DNA of 26,463 nucleotides from DATMRF01 sp035566435 (GCA_035566435.1 DATMRF010000010.1:1-26463); one strand, 5' to 3'; counted from the stretch's first letter, positions 1-8,379 are shown. The notes: generated from the letters alone by a model not told the origin. A program made the numbers and translations.

Positions 1-1
1 G

Positions 2-118
2 TTCCAAAACATCGCTCTCGGTCCGTTCATTGGCCAAAACCATGCAGTGAGCTTCTGGGTTGGCGGCACGAAAGTCCAGTCATTTCTTACTCCCACCCGA
101 GCAGCTGCGATCCAGTAG
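2..118 (+). CDS. Possible C-terminal end of a protein cut by the window edge
   Basis: An open frame enters from the left edge and stops at TAG 116-118, giving 38 residues beginning FQNIALGPFIGQ and ending TPTRAAAIQ. The composition is protein-like, but there is no motif or family I recognise. It would converge on phoU, with the repeat-filled stretch 119-352 between them. Other frames here are also partly open, so this may be chance. Confidence 0.25.
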   Translation, partial: FQNIALGPFIGQNHAVSFWVGGTKVQSFLTPTRAAAIQ

Positions 119-147
119 AGCTCAGATGAATCAGCCGTGGCGCTGGC

Positions 148-165
148 ACCGATTTGCAATCGGCG
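148..165 (+). repeat. Dispersed palindrome, copy 1 (divergent)
   Basis: The core CCGATT-TGC-AATCGG is a six-base-pair stem with a three-base loop. It matches the core of copies at 348-364, 20551-20567 and 20593-20609, but its loop is TGC instead of TGT and its left flank differs (CTGGCA in place of GGAGCG). Confidence 0.7.
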
Positions 166-234
166 TTAGGTGATCAGAGCCTTGCTGCACGCCGCGCCGG
201 GCACGCACACGCTAAGAGCGTGTCTTCGGATTGC

Positions 235-315
235 AGGAGACCACGTGAGGAGTCTCACTCTTCCGGTACAAGTCGCGATTTGGGGCGAGATCAGAGACTC
301 CTCACGTCTTCTCCT
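235..315. repeat. 81-bp imperfect hairpin element
   Basis: Arms at 235-256 and 294-315 are inverted copies matching at 19 of 22 positions (core ACGTGAGGAGTCTC), with a 37-base centre. It lies beyond the 3' end of phoU and has no U-tract, so it looks like a mobile or REP-like hairpin more than a simple terminator. The element at 8380-8454 has arms of 19 bp and also a 37-base centre, with a different sequence. Confidence 0.75.
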
Positions 316-347
316 ACGAGGCACGCGGATTCCCAACCACGCTATAG

Positions 348-364
348 TCCGATTACAAATCGGC
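348..364 (-). repeat. Dispersed palindrome, copy 2, overlapping the phoU stop
   Basis: Read on the minus strand it is GCCGATT-TGT-AATCGGA, preceded by GGAGC. The TAA inside TTTGTAATC is the stop codon of phoU, so the last PhoU residues (S-A-D-L) are encoded by the repeat. Confidence 0.8.
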
Positions 365-1051
365 GCTCCGGTCGCGGGGTTCCGGCAGCGGTCTACTCGC
401 GGGGTTGCCGGTGTGGCGGATGTCCTCGGCTTCGCAAAGATAAACCACTTCCTCGGCAACGTTTTTGGCGTGATCGGCGATGCGTTCGAGGCTCTTGGCG
501 GCGACCATGAGGTGCAGGCATCGGGTGACGGTTTCCGGGTCCCGGATCATCTGCTCGGCAAGCTGCTGATGGATCTCCTTGTTCAGGGAATCGACCTGCT
601 TGTCCTGCGGGATGAGAGCGCGGGCGGCGACGGGATCCTTGTTCACAAAAGCGTCGAGCGAGCTTTTGAGCATAGGCAGCACCATGTCCGCCATTTGCGG
701 AATAGCCACTGGGAGTTTAAGTGGCGGCTCCTGGCTGAGGTCGCGCGCCCGGTTGGCAATTTTGGTGGCTTCGTCCCCTACCCTTTCGAGGTTCTGCGAG
801 ATCTTCATCGTCACCGCGATGAGCCTGAGGTCGCTGGCCAATGGAGCTTGGGACAGCAGCCGAATGGCCATTTCATCCACCTCCACCTCGAACCGGTCAA
901 TCACGGCGTCATCGGCGCGGACGCGCAGGGCCAGGTCGTAATCGCGGCGCATCAACGCCTCGACCGCTTGCCGCATCGCCGCTTCGGCGTGGCTGGCCAT
1001 GGTCAGCAGCAGGTCCTTAAGCTCGGCAAGATCCTGATCGAAGTGAACCAT
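353..1051 (-). CDS. phoU: Phosphate transport system regulator PhoU
   Basis: The protein is 232 residues, the usual PhoU size. It is all-helical, with two related three-helix halves. The repeated metal-binding-type segments ExxxD are visible: NLERVGDEATKIANRA in the first half and SLERIADHAKNVAEEVVYL in the second. PhoU is a cytoplasmic negative modulator that links the Pst transporter to the PhoR kinase and limits phosphate uptake. The gene lies last in pstS-pstC-pstA-pstB-phoU, the classical order, about 100 bp after pstB with a heptamer array between them. No strong Shine-Dalgarno precedes the ATG. The tail after LCEAED is not conserved in type, and its end (RSADL-stop) lies in a dispersed palindrome. 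The family call is firm. Confidence 0.96.
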   Translation of the reverse strand: MVHFDQDLAELKDLLLTMASHAEAAMRQAVEALMRRDYDLALRVRADDAVIDRFEVEVDEMAIRLLSQAPLASDLRLIAVTMKISQNLERVGDEATKIANRARDLSQEPPLKLPVAIPQMADMVLPMLKSSLDAFVNKDPVAARALIPQDKQVDSLNKEIHQQLAEQMIRDPETVTRCLHLMVAAKSLERIADHAKNVAEEVVYLCEAEDIRHTGNPASRPLPEPRDRSADL

Positions 1052-1062
1052 AACGTCGTGAA

Positions 1063-1111
1063 CAGTAATCAGTAACCGGTAATCAGTTATTGGTAATCGG
1101 TAATTGGTTAC
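1063..1111. repeat. Heptanucleotide tandem array (7 units, consensus CRGTAAT)
   Basis: Seven consecutive 7-bp units follow the consensus CRGTAAT with small variation. The array occupies half of the pstB-phoU gap and would be transcribed in the pst operon mRNA. Three other arrays with 7-bp period but different sequence occur at 12473, 24660 and 26161. Confidence 0.85.
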
Positions 1112-1152
1112 CAGGTCGTTGTGAAAGGGTGAAACGAGTTTCCATTTTAGGG

Positions 1153-2013
1153 TCAGCCGAAGCGCCCGGTGACGTAGTCTTCCGTCTGTTTCTTCGCCGG
1201 GCTGGTGAAGATTTTAGAGGTGGGTCCATATTCGACCAATTCGCCAAGGTAAAAGAACGCGGTGTTGTCCGAGATGCGGGCCGCCTGTTGCATATTGTGA
1301 GTCACAATGATAATGGTGTAGTCCTTTTGCAATTCCAGGATCAAGTCTTCAATTTTGGCAGTCGCCAGCGGGTCCAGCGCGGAGGCCGGTTCGTCCATTA
1401 GCAGCACTTCCGGCTGGACGGCCAGCGCGCGGGCGATGCACAAGCGCTGCTGCTGGCCGCCAGAAAGACTCACCGCCGGCGCGCCGAGGCGGTCTTTCAC
1501 CTCGTCCCAGAGCGCGGCCATTACCAGTGACTGTTCCATGCGCTCAGCCAGGACGGAACGATTCCGCATGCCGTTGAGGCGCAGGCCGACGGTGGCATTG
1601 TCGGCAATCGACATGGTCGGAAAAGGATTGGATTTTTGGAAGACCATGCCGACGCGCCGCCGGACCAGGACGGGTTCGACATCCCGCGCATAAATATCCT
1701 GGCCGAAGAGGAGAATCCGGCCTTCCATGCGGGCGGTGGGGACCAGCTCATGCATGCGATTGAGCGAGCGCAGAAAAGTGGACTTGCCGCAGCCGCTGGG
1801 GCCGATGATAGCGGTCACGGCTCGCGCCGGAATGTCCAGAGACACGCGTTTGAGAACATGGTTGCTGCCAAAGAAGATCGAGAGTTCCTGGGCGCTGACA
1901 GCCGGTGTCGAGAGTCCTGGCGCAGCGGGCCCCTGCTCGGAAGCCGGGGCAGGTAGGGGCGGCGACAACCGCGCCGGGGGTCTGGGGTCTTTTGGCTCTG
2001 TGGTCATCGGCAT
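1153..2013 (-). CDS. pstB: Phosphate ABC transporter ATP-binding protein PstB
   Basis: This is the ATPase of the high-affinity phosphate importer, acting on the cytoplasmic face of PstC/PstA. In the 286-residue protein the Walker A GPSGCGKS is at 71-78, the Q-loop in VGMVFQ at 121-126, the ABC signature LSGGQQQR at 183-190, the Walker B VLLMDEP at 203-209, followed by the VTHNM switch histidine. The ATG at 2013 is chosen because it lies 5 bp beyond the pstA stop; a longer open frame reaching 2334 would run through pstA. The first 40 residues are a proline/alanine-rich extension that ordinary PstB proteins (about 250-260 residues) lack. The family call is secure. Whether translation starts at 2013, at the ATG at 2007 or further inside is less certain. 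Confidence 0.96.
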   Translation of the reverse strand: MPMTTEPKDPRPPARLSPPLPAPASEQGPAAPGLSTPAVSAQELSIFFGSNHVLKRVSLDIPARAVTAIIGPSGCGKSTFLRSLNRMHELVPTARMEGRILLFGQDIYARDVEPVLVRRRVGMVFQKSNPFPTMSIADNATVGLRLNGMRNRSVLAERMEQSLVMAALWDEVKDRLGAPAVSLSGGQQQRLCIARALAVQPEVLLMDEPASALDPLATAKIEDLILELQKDYTIIIVTHNMQQAARISDNTAFFYLGELVEYGPTSKIFTSPAKKQTEDYVTGRFG

Positions 2014-2018
2014 ATTCC

Positions 2019-2873
2019 CTAACTCCGCTTTGCGAACCGGTCGCGCGTCAACACGCGCACGCTGACGTTGACGATGGCGACAAAGAGCAACAGGACCAAC
2101 GCGCCGGCCCAGGCCTGCCGATGCCAGTCCTCGTAAGGTGAAATGGCGTAGTCGAAGATTTGCCGCGGTACCGCGGCAATGGGGTCGGATAGGTGATGGT
2201 TCCAGAACCGGTTTCCGAACGCGGTGAACAGCAACGGGGCGGTTTCCCCCGCCACGCGCGCGAGCGCCAAAAGGATGCCGGTGATGATGCCCTTGAGCGC
2301 GGTCCGGATCACGATCTGAAGTACCGTGCGCCATTGGGCGATGCCTAAGGCCAGCGCCGCTTCCCGGTAACCATTAGGCACCAGCAGCAGGACCTCCTCG
2401 GTCGTCCGCATGATGAGCGGCACCATCATCATCCCCAGCACAATCCCGCCGGCCCAGGCGGAGAAGCCTTTCATCGGGACGACCACGAGCGCGTACACCA
2501 CCATGCCCCAGATGATGGAGGGAACGCCGTTGAGCACATCCGCGGCGAAGCGAACGGTCCAATTCAGCCGCAGCGAGCCGTATTCGGACAGGAAGACGCC
2601 GCCGAGCACGCCGAGCGGCACGCCCAGCAGGGCCGCCAAGCCGAGCAACTCGAACGTGCCACCGATGGCGTTGGCCATGCCGCCGCCGGCTTCCCCCACC
2701 GGCTTGGGCAATTGGGTGAAGAAAGCCCAGTTGACCGAGCTGAAGCCGGACTTGAGCACATGGTAAAAAATCAGGCCGAGCGGCACAACGACCAGCAACG
2801 CGCACAGGCACGTCACCGCTTGCATCGAGGCATTCTTGAACTTGCGCCAATGGTGGCGGGCGGGTTGCATCAC
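2019..2873 (-). CDS. pstA: Phosphate ABC transporter permease PstA
   Basis: This is an inner-membrane permease subunit of 284 residues. An N-terminal membrane segment (about residues 15-37) is followed by a MetI-type permease core with five more hydrophobic segments. The cytoplasmic coupling loop reads NGYREAALALGIAQWRTV, the EAA-type motif that contacts PstB. It would pair with PstC to form the phosphate channel. It starts 3 bp after the pstC stop and ends 5 bp before pstB, so the three are surely co-translated. Nothing about the protein is unusual. Confidence 0.95.
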   Translation of the reverse strand: MMQPARHHWRKFKNASMQAVTCLCALLVVVPLGLIFYHVLKSGFSSVNWAFFTQLPKPVGEAGGGMANAIGGTFELLGLAALLGVPLGVLGGVFLSEYGSLRLNWTVRFAADVLNGVPSIIWGMVVYALVVVPMKGFSAWAGGIVLGMMMVPLIMRTTEEVLLLVPNGYREAALALGIAQWRTVLQIVIRTALKGIITGILLALARVAGETAPLLFTAFGNRFWNHHLSDPIAAVPRQIFDYAISPYEDWHRQAWAGALVLLLFVAIVNVSVRVLTRDRFAKRS

Positions 2874-2876
2874 TGG

Positions 2877-3854
2877 TCAGTTTTGGGGTTTAACGCTGCG
2901 GCCGGCGAAGGTTTTTAACAGGAGTTGCGCCAGGGCGTTGACAAGCACGGTCACGCCCAACAGGACCAAACCGAGTTCGAACAACGCACTGAGATAAACA
3001 TCCGTAGTGGCCTCGGTGAATTCGTTGGCGATAGCGCTCGCCATCGTGTAGCCCGGCGACAACAGCGACGCGCCGATTTGCGGCGTGTTGCCGATGACCA
3101 TTGTGACCGCCATGGTTTCGCCGAGTGCGCGGCCCAGGCCGAGAATCACCGCTCCGAACAAACCTTTCTTCGCATAGCTCAACACGGCGATGCGCGTGAC
3201 TTCCCATCGGGTCGCCCCGAGCGCGAAAGCGGCCTCGCGCTGCAAGCCTGGCACCGAGCGCAGGATTTCGCGCGACACCGAAGTGATAATCGGCACCACC
3301 ATGATGGCCAGGATAATACCGCCGGACAGCATGCACGGGCCATAGCTCGGGCCTCGGAATAAGGGCAGGAAACCGAGCAGTTTTTGCAGGTGCGGAAACA
3401 CATTGGCACTCAGAAACGGCACCATGATATACATCCCCCAAAACCCCAGAATCACGCTCGGCACAGCCGCCAGCAGTTCGATGAATAAGGTCAGCACCTG
3501 GCGAAGCCAGTGCGGAGCAATCTCGGTCAGATAGACCGCGGTGGCGATGCTCAGGGGCACCGCAATCGCCAGCGCAAGGCCCGAGGAGACCAGAGTTCCG
3601 AAGATAAAGGGAAGCGCGCCGTACTGCTCATTGACCGGGTCCCAGTTCGAGCTGGTGAGGAACCGCCAACCGAATTTACGCAAGGCGAGGTGAGAGCCGT
3701 GCGCCAGCTCGTAGCCGATCAGAATGATCAGCACGAACACCGAAACCGCCATCACGAGCGTCAGCCACTGAAACACCCGGTCCCCCACCGCACGCCGCGC
3801 GAGGTTACCGCTCGCGCGGCGTAGCGGGTGGCTAGATACAAGCTGGCCGTCCAT
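2877..3854 (-). CDS. pstC: Phosphate ABC transporter permease PstC
   Basis: This 325-residue permease has an N-terminal membrane anchor (about residues 27-50), a long periplasmic stretch typical of PstC, and a core of further membrane segments. The coupling loop is GLQREAAFALGATRWEV. It partners PstA and PstB. The ATG at 3854 lies only 11 bp past a perfect 14-bp hairpin and has no recognisable Shine-Dalgarno, so its translation or message level may be set separately from pstS, which is normally made in excess. The family call is secure; the exact start is moderately sure. Confidence 0.95.
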   Translation of the reverse strand: MDGQLVSSHPLRRASGNLARRAVGDRVFQWLTLVMAVSVFVLIILIGYELAHGSHLALRKFGWRFLTSSNWDPVNEQYGALPFIFGTLVSSGLALAIAVPLSIATAVYLTEIAPHWLRQVLTLFIELLAAVPSVILGFWGMYIMVPFLSANVFPHLQKLLGFLPLFRGPSYGPCMLSGGIILAIMVVPIITSVSREILRSVPGLQREAAFALGATRWEVTRIAVLSYAKKGLFGAVILGLGRALGETMAVTMVIGNTPQIGASLLSPGYTMASAIANEFTEATTDVYLSALFELGLVLLGVTVLVNALAQLLLKTFAGRSVKPQN

Positions 3855-3865
3855 GGGTTAAGCAA

Positions 3866-3903
3866 GCGGACGAAGGGCGGCCGGACTGGCGCCCTTCGTC
3901 CGC
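3866..3903. promoter_or_regulatory. Perfect 14-bp hairpin between pstS and pstC
   Basis: Arms 3866-3879 and 3890-3903 are perfectly complementary (starting GCGGACGAAGGGCG), with a 10-base loop. It lies 35 bp after the pstS stop and 11 bp before the pstC start. There is no clear U-run, so it looks like a stabilising or attenuating stem-loop more than a full terminator. Such a structure would let pstS mRNA outnumber pstCAB mRNA. Confidence 0.7.
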
Positions 3904-3938
3904 AAGGCAAACTGATTTTACTCAAAAAACAATCCGCG

Positions 3939-4955
3939 TCAGTATTTGATCGTTTTGATCCGCGCGAGGACGCGTTCCTTCAAGCTCGGTGGCACTGGCG
4001 CGTAATCCAGGGACGCCGCCAAATCCTCTCCCTTGGTCATGGACCAATTCAGGAATTCCACCAGCTTTTGGCCCTTGGCGGGGTCCTTCTGTTGCTCATA
4101 GACCAAAAGCCAGGTTACGCCGGCGATCGGATAGGCCTTGTCTCCCGGCGCATTCACCATCGAGAACCGGAAATCCTCCGGAATTTTCGCTGTCGCGAGC
4201 GCCTCGGTCACTGATTCCAACGAAGCGGTGACAAAAATGCCGGCGGCATTTTTGAGTTCGGCAAACGGCAGCTTGTTCTGATGCGCGTACGCCAACTCCA
4301 CGTAACCGATGCTGCCAGGAAGGTTTTTCACCTGGCCGGCGACGCCTTCATTCCCTTTGGCACCCAGCCCGGTCGGCCATTTTACCGATGCATTGCGGCC
4401 GACGGTCGCCTCCCAATCTTTGCTCACCGTGCTAAGATAGTCTGTGAAGATGTAGCTCGTGCCGCTGCCGTCGGACCGGTGTACCACCACCAGATCGGCG
4501 TCCGGCAACTTCACGCCCGGATTAAGCCCGGCGATGCGCGCGTCGTTCCATTTGGTGATCTTGCCCAGGAAAATGTCCGCGACCACCGGTCCGTCGAGCT
4601 TCAGCTTCGGTTGACCAAGCAGGTTATAAGTAACCACGACCGCGCCCGCGACGGTCGGGATATGTAGAATTTTGCCCGGCGCCTTGGCCAGGTTATCGTC
4701 GCTCATCGGGCCGTCCGACGCCCCAAAATCCACCGTTTGGGCAAGGATTTGCTTCTGCCCGCCGCCGGACCCGATGGATTGATAGTTAAAGCGAACGGAA
4801 GCGTCAACTTTTGCGTACTGGTCGAACCATTTCGAATATAGGGGGTATGGAAACGTAGCCCCCGCGCCGTTGATGAGCATTTGGCCCACAGCAACGTGCT
4901 GCGCCAGCAAACATCCGCCCGCAACCAAGCCAACTATCATTCTTTTCATCATCAT
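3939..4955 (-). CDS. pstS: Periplasmic phosphate-binding protein PstS
   Basis: This 338-residue secreted protein starts with a signal peptide (MMMKRMIVGLVAGGCLLAQ, cleavage near residue 25). PstS hallmarks follow: GAGATFPYPLYSKW at the mature N-terminus, GSGGGQKQI, DFGASDGPMS and RSDGSGTSYIFTDYLS, which supply the backbone amides and side chains that hold phosphate. It captures phosphate in the periplasm and delivers it to PstCAB. It is the first gene of the pst operon. A PhoB-type direct repeat lies 52 bp upstream, next to the stop codon of the porin gene, so pstS very likely has its own phosphate-starvation promoter. Confidence 0.97.
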   Translation of the reverse strand: MMMKRMIVGLVAGGCLLAQHVAVGQMLINGAGATFPYPLYSKWFDQYAKVDASVRFNYQSIGSGGGQKQILAQTVDFGASDGPMSDDNLAKAPGKILHIPTVAGAVVVTYNLLGQPKLKLDGPVVADIFLGKITKWNDARIAGLNPGVKLPDADLVVVHRSDGSGTSYIFTDYLSTVSKDWEATVGRNASVKWPTGLGAKGNEGVAGQVKNLPGSIGYVELAYAHQNKLPFAELKNAAGIFVTASLESVTEALATAKIPEDFRFSMVNAPGDKAYPIAGVTWLLVYEQQKDPAKGQKLVEFLNWSMTKGEDLAASLDYAPVPPSLKERVLARIKTIKY

Positions 4956-4987
4956 ATTTGACCCATACTTAGTTTCACGTTTTAACC

Positions 4988-5023
4988 TTTTTACGAGCCT
5001 CGCCGCGTGACATTCCGGTTACA
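4988..5023 (-). promoter_or_regulatory. Candidate Pho box and -10 of pstS
   Basis: On the minus strand TGTAAC-N5-TGTCAC (5023 down to 5007) gives two hexamers at 11-bp period, the PhoB-box geometry. A possible -10, TAAAAA (4993 down to 4988), follows after 13 bases. The box abuts the stop of the porin gene. Known of the family: E. coli boxes are CTGTCAT-type repeats with an 11-bp step and sit in place of a -35. The binding protein is inferred. Confidence 0.6.
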
Positions 5024-5024
5024 T

Positions 5025-6470
5025 TCAGAATCGCCAGGTCACGTCCAGTTGTACGAGGTGGTACTGCTTGATCGGGTTCAGGATGGGCATATCCAGGTTG
5101 CTGCCGCCGGTGCCAAGTCCCTTGTTAATCCGGTTGGCATAGCCGTAACGGATGGTGCCAATGATCCCGTCCGTAAAACTATAAGCAAACGCAGAATACA
5201 CGCCTTCGAGATTGGCCCGACCTTCAAAGAAGTCCGAGTCGATGAGGTTCACATCGACGGCGTATTGTTCGATGTGCTGCCAGTAGGCCCGGGCCTCCCA
5301 GGTATGCTTCTTCGCAGTTTGGCCATAGACCAGGCCGAGGTTGCCGAAGCCAGCGCCGACCTGGTACGCCTTGTCCTGGCCCGTGAAAGCGCGCGGGAGG
5401 ATGGTGGGGCCGGCGGCGGCGGCCGCGGCGCGGGCACGGTCATCACCCTGGAAGTTATAGGCGAAATCGCCGAAGACCCGCGCGTTATAGTTGGCGATCT
5501 TGAAATTCAACTCAGCCGGCACTTCCAGCACGAGCAGGTCGTTGATGCCATTCTGGTTGAAATGGAGGGCGTTGGCGTAGTTGGTGTTGACGCCGACGTT
5601 GACCCCATTGACGCCTTCACCGACGAACCGCTGGTCGAGCAGCGAGGCTGCGCCGTTCTGGCCGAAGCCGGTGTAGTTGTAGATAACCGGGGCGACTTTG
5701 AGGTTGATGTCCTTGGTCAGCTTCACCGTCGCGCCGAGCTGCCAGGCGAGCATGAAGGTGTCGCTCGAGGGGAAGGCGGTAGCCGGGTTCACGTTCTGGT
5801 ACAGGAACTGGCCGAAATTGGCGAAGAGGTCAGCGTTGCCTAGCGAGAATTTAAGCTTCTCGACCGCACCCTCCGGGTTGATGTCGGAGTCCCAAATCAT
5901 GGGCGTGATGTAGAGCGGCATGGGCATCTTCCCAACGGTCATTTCGTACCAATCGGTCGGCCGCCAGCCGAGATAGGCCTGCCCGATGTTAATTCCGTCG
6001 CTGTGCTTGTCGGAGGGAGTCGGATTGGAATCGTCCCCGAACGTCACCCAAGGTGAGCGCGGATTTGTGGAGGTCTCCAACCGCAACCCATAATAGAAGT
6101 TATCGAACAAATCGCCTTTGATGCCGATGCGAATCGCGTAACGAAAACGTTCGCGAACGTAGTCATCCTTGGTTGAGCCAGTGCCGGGGGCATTATCGGC
6201 ACCACGATATTCGTAGCGAAACCGCACATCACCGAAGAGTTGGATATTCTTGATGGCGTCGTTGATCTTCCATTTGGAAGCGCTGGCCTGATTGGTTTGG
6301 ACGGTCTCGGACATGAGGTCTTTGGCTTCCTTGTCCGTCAGGATGCCTTTTTGAACCAGTTTGTTGACCAGGGCATCGGCCGATTGCGCGCGGGCGGGTG
6401 CCGGGGCCGCGCAGATTCCGCAGGACAGAACAGCAAGCGCGAGTAGTTTGCAGGTGGTTTGTCTTTTCAT
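5025..6470 (-). CDS. Putative outer-membrane porin, probably for phosphate
   Basis: The start chosen is the ATG at 6470, giving 481 residues with a clear signal peptide (KLLALAVLSCGICAA, cleavage after ARA near residue 29). An upstream GTG at 6515 is in frame but would hide it. After the signal comes a short helical segment ALVNKLVQKGILTDKEA, then a long beta-rich region of alternating aromatic and polar residues. It ends LVQLDVTWRF, with the terminal Phe expected for outer-membrane barrels. This matches the putative-porin type common in these phyla, not OprP by motif. Its place just upstream of pstS, and PhoB-like repeats in its own promoter, suggest a phosphate entry pore; that substrate is inference. 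Confidence 0.85.
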   Translation of the reverse strand: MKRQTTCKLLALAVLSCGICAAPAPARAQSADALVNKLVQKGILTDKEAKDLMSETVQTNQASASKWKINDAIKNIQLFGDVRFRYEYRGADNAPGTGSTKDDYVRERFRYAIRIGIKGDLFDNFYYGLRLETSTNPRSPWVTFGDDSNPTPSDKHSDGINIGQAYLGWRPTDWYEMTVGKMPMPLYITPMIWDSDINPEGAVEKLKFSLGNADLFANFGQFLYQNVNPATAFPSSDTFMLAWQLGATVKLTKDINLKVAPVIYNYTGFGQNGAASLLDQRFVGEGVNGVNVGVNTNYANALHFNQNGINDLLVLEVPAELNFKIANYNARVFGDFAYNFQGDDRARAAAAAAGPTILPRAFTGQDKAYQVGAGFGNLGLVYGQTAKKHTWEARAYWQHIEQYAVDVNLIDSDFFEGRANLEGVYSAFAYSFTDGIIGTIRYGYANRINKGLGTGGSNLDMPILNPIKQYHLVQLDVTWRF

Positions 6471-6497
6471 TGAGTTAGTCGTTCGTGTTGCCTGAAC

Positions 6498-6558
6498 GAG
6501 CATACTTTTGGGCACGGCTGTTACAGCCTCATGGCGGTTGTGTTACGATTGGGTGACG
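6498..6558 (-). promoter_or_regulatory. Candidate Pho-box array upstream of the porin
   Basis: On the minus strand CGTCAC (6558-6553) and CGTAAC (6547-6542) are 11 bp apart. TGTAAC (6525-6520) lies exactly two further 11-bp steps down, with a weak CGCCAT (6536-6531) in the slot between. Fifteen bases after the last unit is TATGCT (6504-6499), a possible -10. The array sits in the divergent gap between the porin and the DUF47-pit pair, so it could affect both sides. Binding by a PhoB-type regulator is inferred. Confidence 0.55.
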
Positions 6559-6616
6559 AGCCGGTCGGAATTTTCTTACTGCGCTTCCCGGCCAGATGTG
6601 TGACAAGTAGCGCACT

Positions 6617-7246
6617 ATGTTTTCGCTTCAGAAGCTGTTGGGCAAAGAAGACAAGTTTTTCAGCCTCCTCGAGGCGAGCGCGGAGGAGGCGCGGACGAGC
6701 GTCCAGGCGCTGGTAAAGCTGAGCAAGGACCTCGACAAGCCGGTTGCGATGGACGAAATGACTTACTCGCGCCGGAAAGACAAGCAGATCACCAAGGAGA
6801 TCAGCGAGGCGGTTTACACCACCTTCATAACCGCCCTGGAGCGCGAGGACATCGAGGAACTATCCAACGCGCTTTACAAGATCCCAAAGACGGTCGAGAA
6901 GTTTACCGAACGCGTGGTGCTGGCGCCGCAGCATGTGCGGGGGATCGATTTCTCGAAGCAAATCAGCCTGCTGGAGCGCGCGACCGACATCGTCCTGGAA
7001 CTTGTCAAATCCCTGCGGGACGGGATGAATCTGGACAAAGTCAAAGACCTCAACGACAAGCTTCAGTTTCTGGAAGGTGAAGCCGACAAGCACATGGTGA
7101 CCTTGTTCAAAGACCTGTTCAGCGGGAAGCACGAGCCGGTGCAGGTCATTCTGCTCAAGGACCTTTACGAACTGCTGGAAAAAATCATCGACCGCTGCCG
7201 GGACGCCGGCAATGTCATTGCCCAGATCGCGTTAAAGAACTCCTGA
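6617..7246 (+). CDS. DUF47 family PhoU-like protein, Pit accessory
   Basis: This is a soluble, all-helical 209-residue protein. Its opening MFSLQKLLGKEDKFFSLLEASAEEA is typical of the DUF47/TIGR00153 family, which is structurally PhoU-like and usually encoded directly before a Pit transporter. A charged coiled-coil-like stretch follows, ending with LEKIIDRCRDAGNVIAQI. The gene is 6 bp upstream of pit and surely co-transcribed. The family is thought to control Pit-type phosphate uptake, but its precise biochemical role is not settled. The start is consistent with family length. Confidence 0.93.
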   Translation: MFSLQKLLGKEDKFFSLLEASAEEARTSVQALVKLSKDLDKPVAMDEMTYSRRKDKQITKEISEAVYTTFITALEREDIEELSNALYKIPKTVEKFTERVVLAPQHVRGIDFSKQISLLERATDIVLELVKSLRDGMNLDKVKDLNDKLQFLEGEADKHMVTLFKDLFSGKHEPVQVILLKDLYELLEKIIDRCRDAGNVIAQIALKNS

Positions 7247-7252
7247 CCCGCC

Positions 7253-8356
7253 ATGACGCTCCTGCTGACGGTTATCGTCGTGGCGCTGGTCTTCGAGTTC
7301 ATCAACGGCTTTCACGACACGGCCAACTCCATCGCCACGGTCGTCTCGACCAAGGTGCTGACCCCCCGCCAAGCGGTGATCCTGGCCGCAACGACCAATC
7401 TGCTCGGAGCGCTCTGGGGCACGGCGGTCGCCAAGACCATTTCCTCCGGCCTCGTGGATGCCAAATTGGTTTCGCTGAGCTCGGATGTTGTTATTTGCGC
7501 GCTGATCGGCGCGATCGTTTGGAACTTGATTACCTGGTGGGTGGGACTTCCCTCCAGTTCGAGCCACGCGCTGATTGGCGGCTTGTGCGGCGCGGCGGTG
7601 GCCGCCTCGGGCAATAATTGGAATGTGATCATCTGGGCACAGCCCAGCCACCAGCATTGGTGGCTGGGCAAAGGTTTGCTCTGGAAGGTCATTGTGCCGA
7701 TGATCACCTCGCCGCTGGCAGGGCTGATGCTGGGGTTCTGCTTCATGGCGCTGCTTTATGTGCTGTTGAGGAATGCGCGGCCCGTCAGGGTGAACCGGTT
7801 CTTCGGGGTGGCCCAGATGTTCAGCGCGGGCGCGATGGGAGTGATGCACGGTACCAATGACGCGCAGAAGACCATGGGCATCATCGCCCTGACCTTGGTG
7901 GCGGCGACGCAGGCCGGCCAATTATCGAACCTGCCGGGATGGCTTTCGTTTCTGCATACCCCGGCCCCGGCTCCGGCCAAGGACATGGAAATTGCGGTGT
8001 GGATAAAGGTGGTGTGTGCGCTAACGATGGCAGGCGGCACGGCCGTGGGCGGCTGGCGCATCATCAGGACACTCGGACACAAGATGGTGAAGCTGCATCC
8101 GATCAATGGCTTTGCCGCCGAAGCCAGCTCCGCCACCGTCATTTTCGCGGCGAGCCAACTGGGCATCCCTGTCTCGACGACGCACAACATCTCCGCCGCC
8201 ATCATGGGCGTCGGCTCGGCCCGGCGGCTTAACGCCATCAAATGGACAGTGGTCGAACGGATGGTCTGGGCCTGGATTTTGACCATCCCGGTGACGGGGG
8301 GCATCGCCTACGGACTGGTGCGCGTTCTGACGGTTTTGGGTCTTCGGATTTCCTGA
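7253..8356 (+). CDS. pit: Inorganic phosphate transporter, Pit family
   Basis: This inner-membrane phosphate:cation symporter (PiT/PHO4 family) has 367 residues and about ten membrane segments. The two inverted signature segments are visible: FEFINGFHDTANSIATVVST near the N-terminus and GVMHGTNDAQKTMGIIAL in the middle. The late motif GIPVSTTHNISAAIMGVGSA is also typical. Pit is the constitutive, lower-affinity counterpart of Pst, so the window carries both uptake systems back to back. The distal 3' side leads into a GC-rich hairpin at 8380. Substrate specificity (phosphate rather than sulfate) is supported by the DUF47 neighbour. Confidence 0.95.
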   Translation: MTLLLTVIVVALVFEFINGFHDTANSIATVVSTKVLTPRQAVILAATTNLLGALWGTAVAKTISSGLVDAKLVSLSSDVVICALIGAIVWNLITWWVGLPSSSSHALIGGLCGAAVAASGNNWNVIIWAQPSHQHWWLGKGLLWKVIVPMITSPLAGLMLGFCFMALLYVLLRNARPVRVNRFFGVAQMFSAGAMGVMHGTNDAQKTMGIIALTLVAATQAGQLSNLPGWLSFLHTPAPAPAKDMEIAVWIKVVCALTMAGGTAVGGWRIIRTLGHKMVKLHPINGFAAEASSATVIFAASQLGIPVSTTHNISAAIMGVGSARRLNAIKWTVVERMVWAWILTIPVTGGIAYGLVRVLTVLGLRIS

Positions 8357-8379
8357 GAGCGGTTCTAGCAAACGCCAAC

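Noticed and set aside
170..1075. Open frame of 301 codons on the plus strand over phoU
   Set aside because: It is antisense to phoU, whose product is a clear family member; the frame's residues are arginine/histidine-rich with no motif.
2014..2334. N-terminal extension of pstB
   Set aside because: It would lie inside the pstA coding region; the ATG at 2013 directly after the pstA stop is the natural start.
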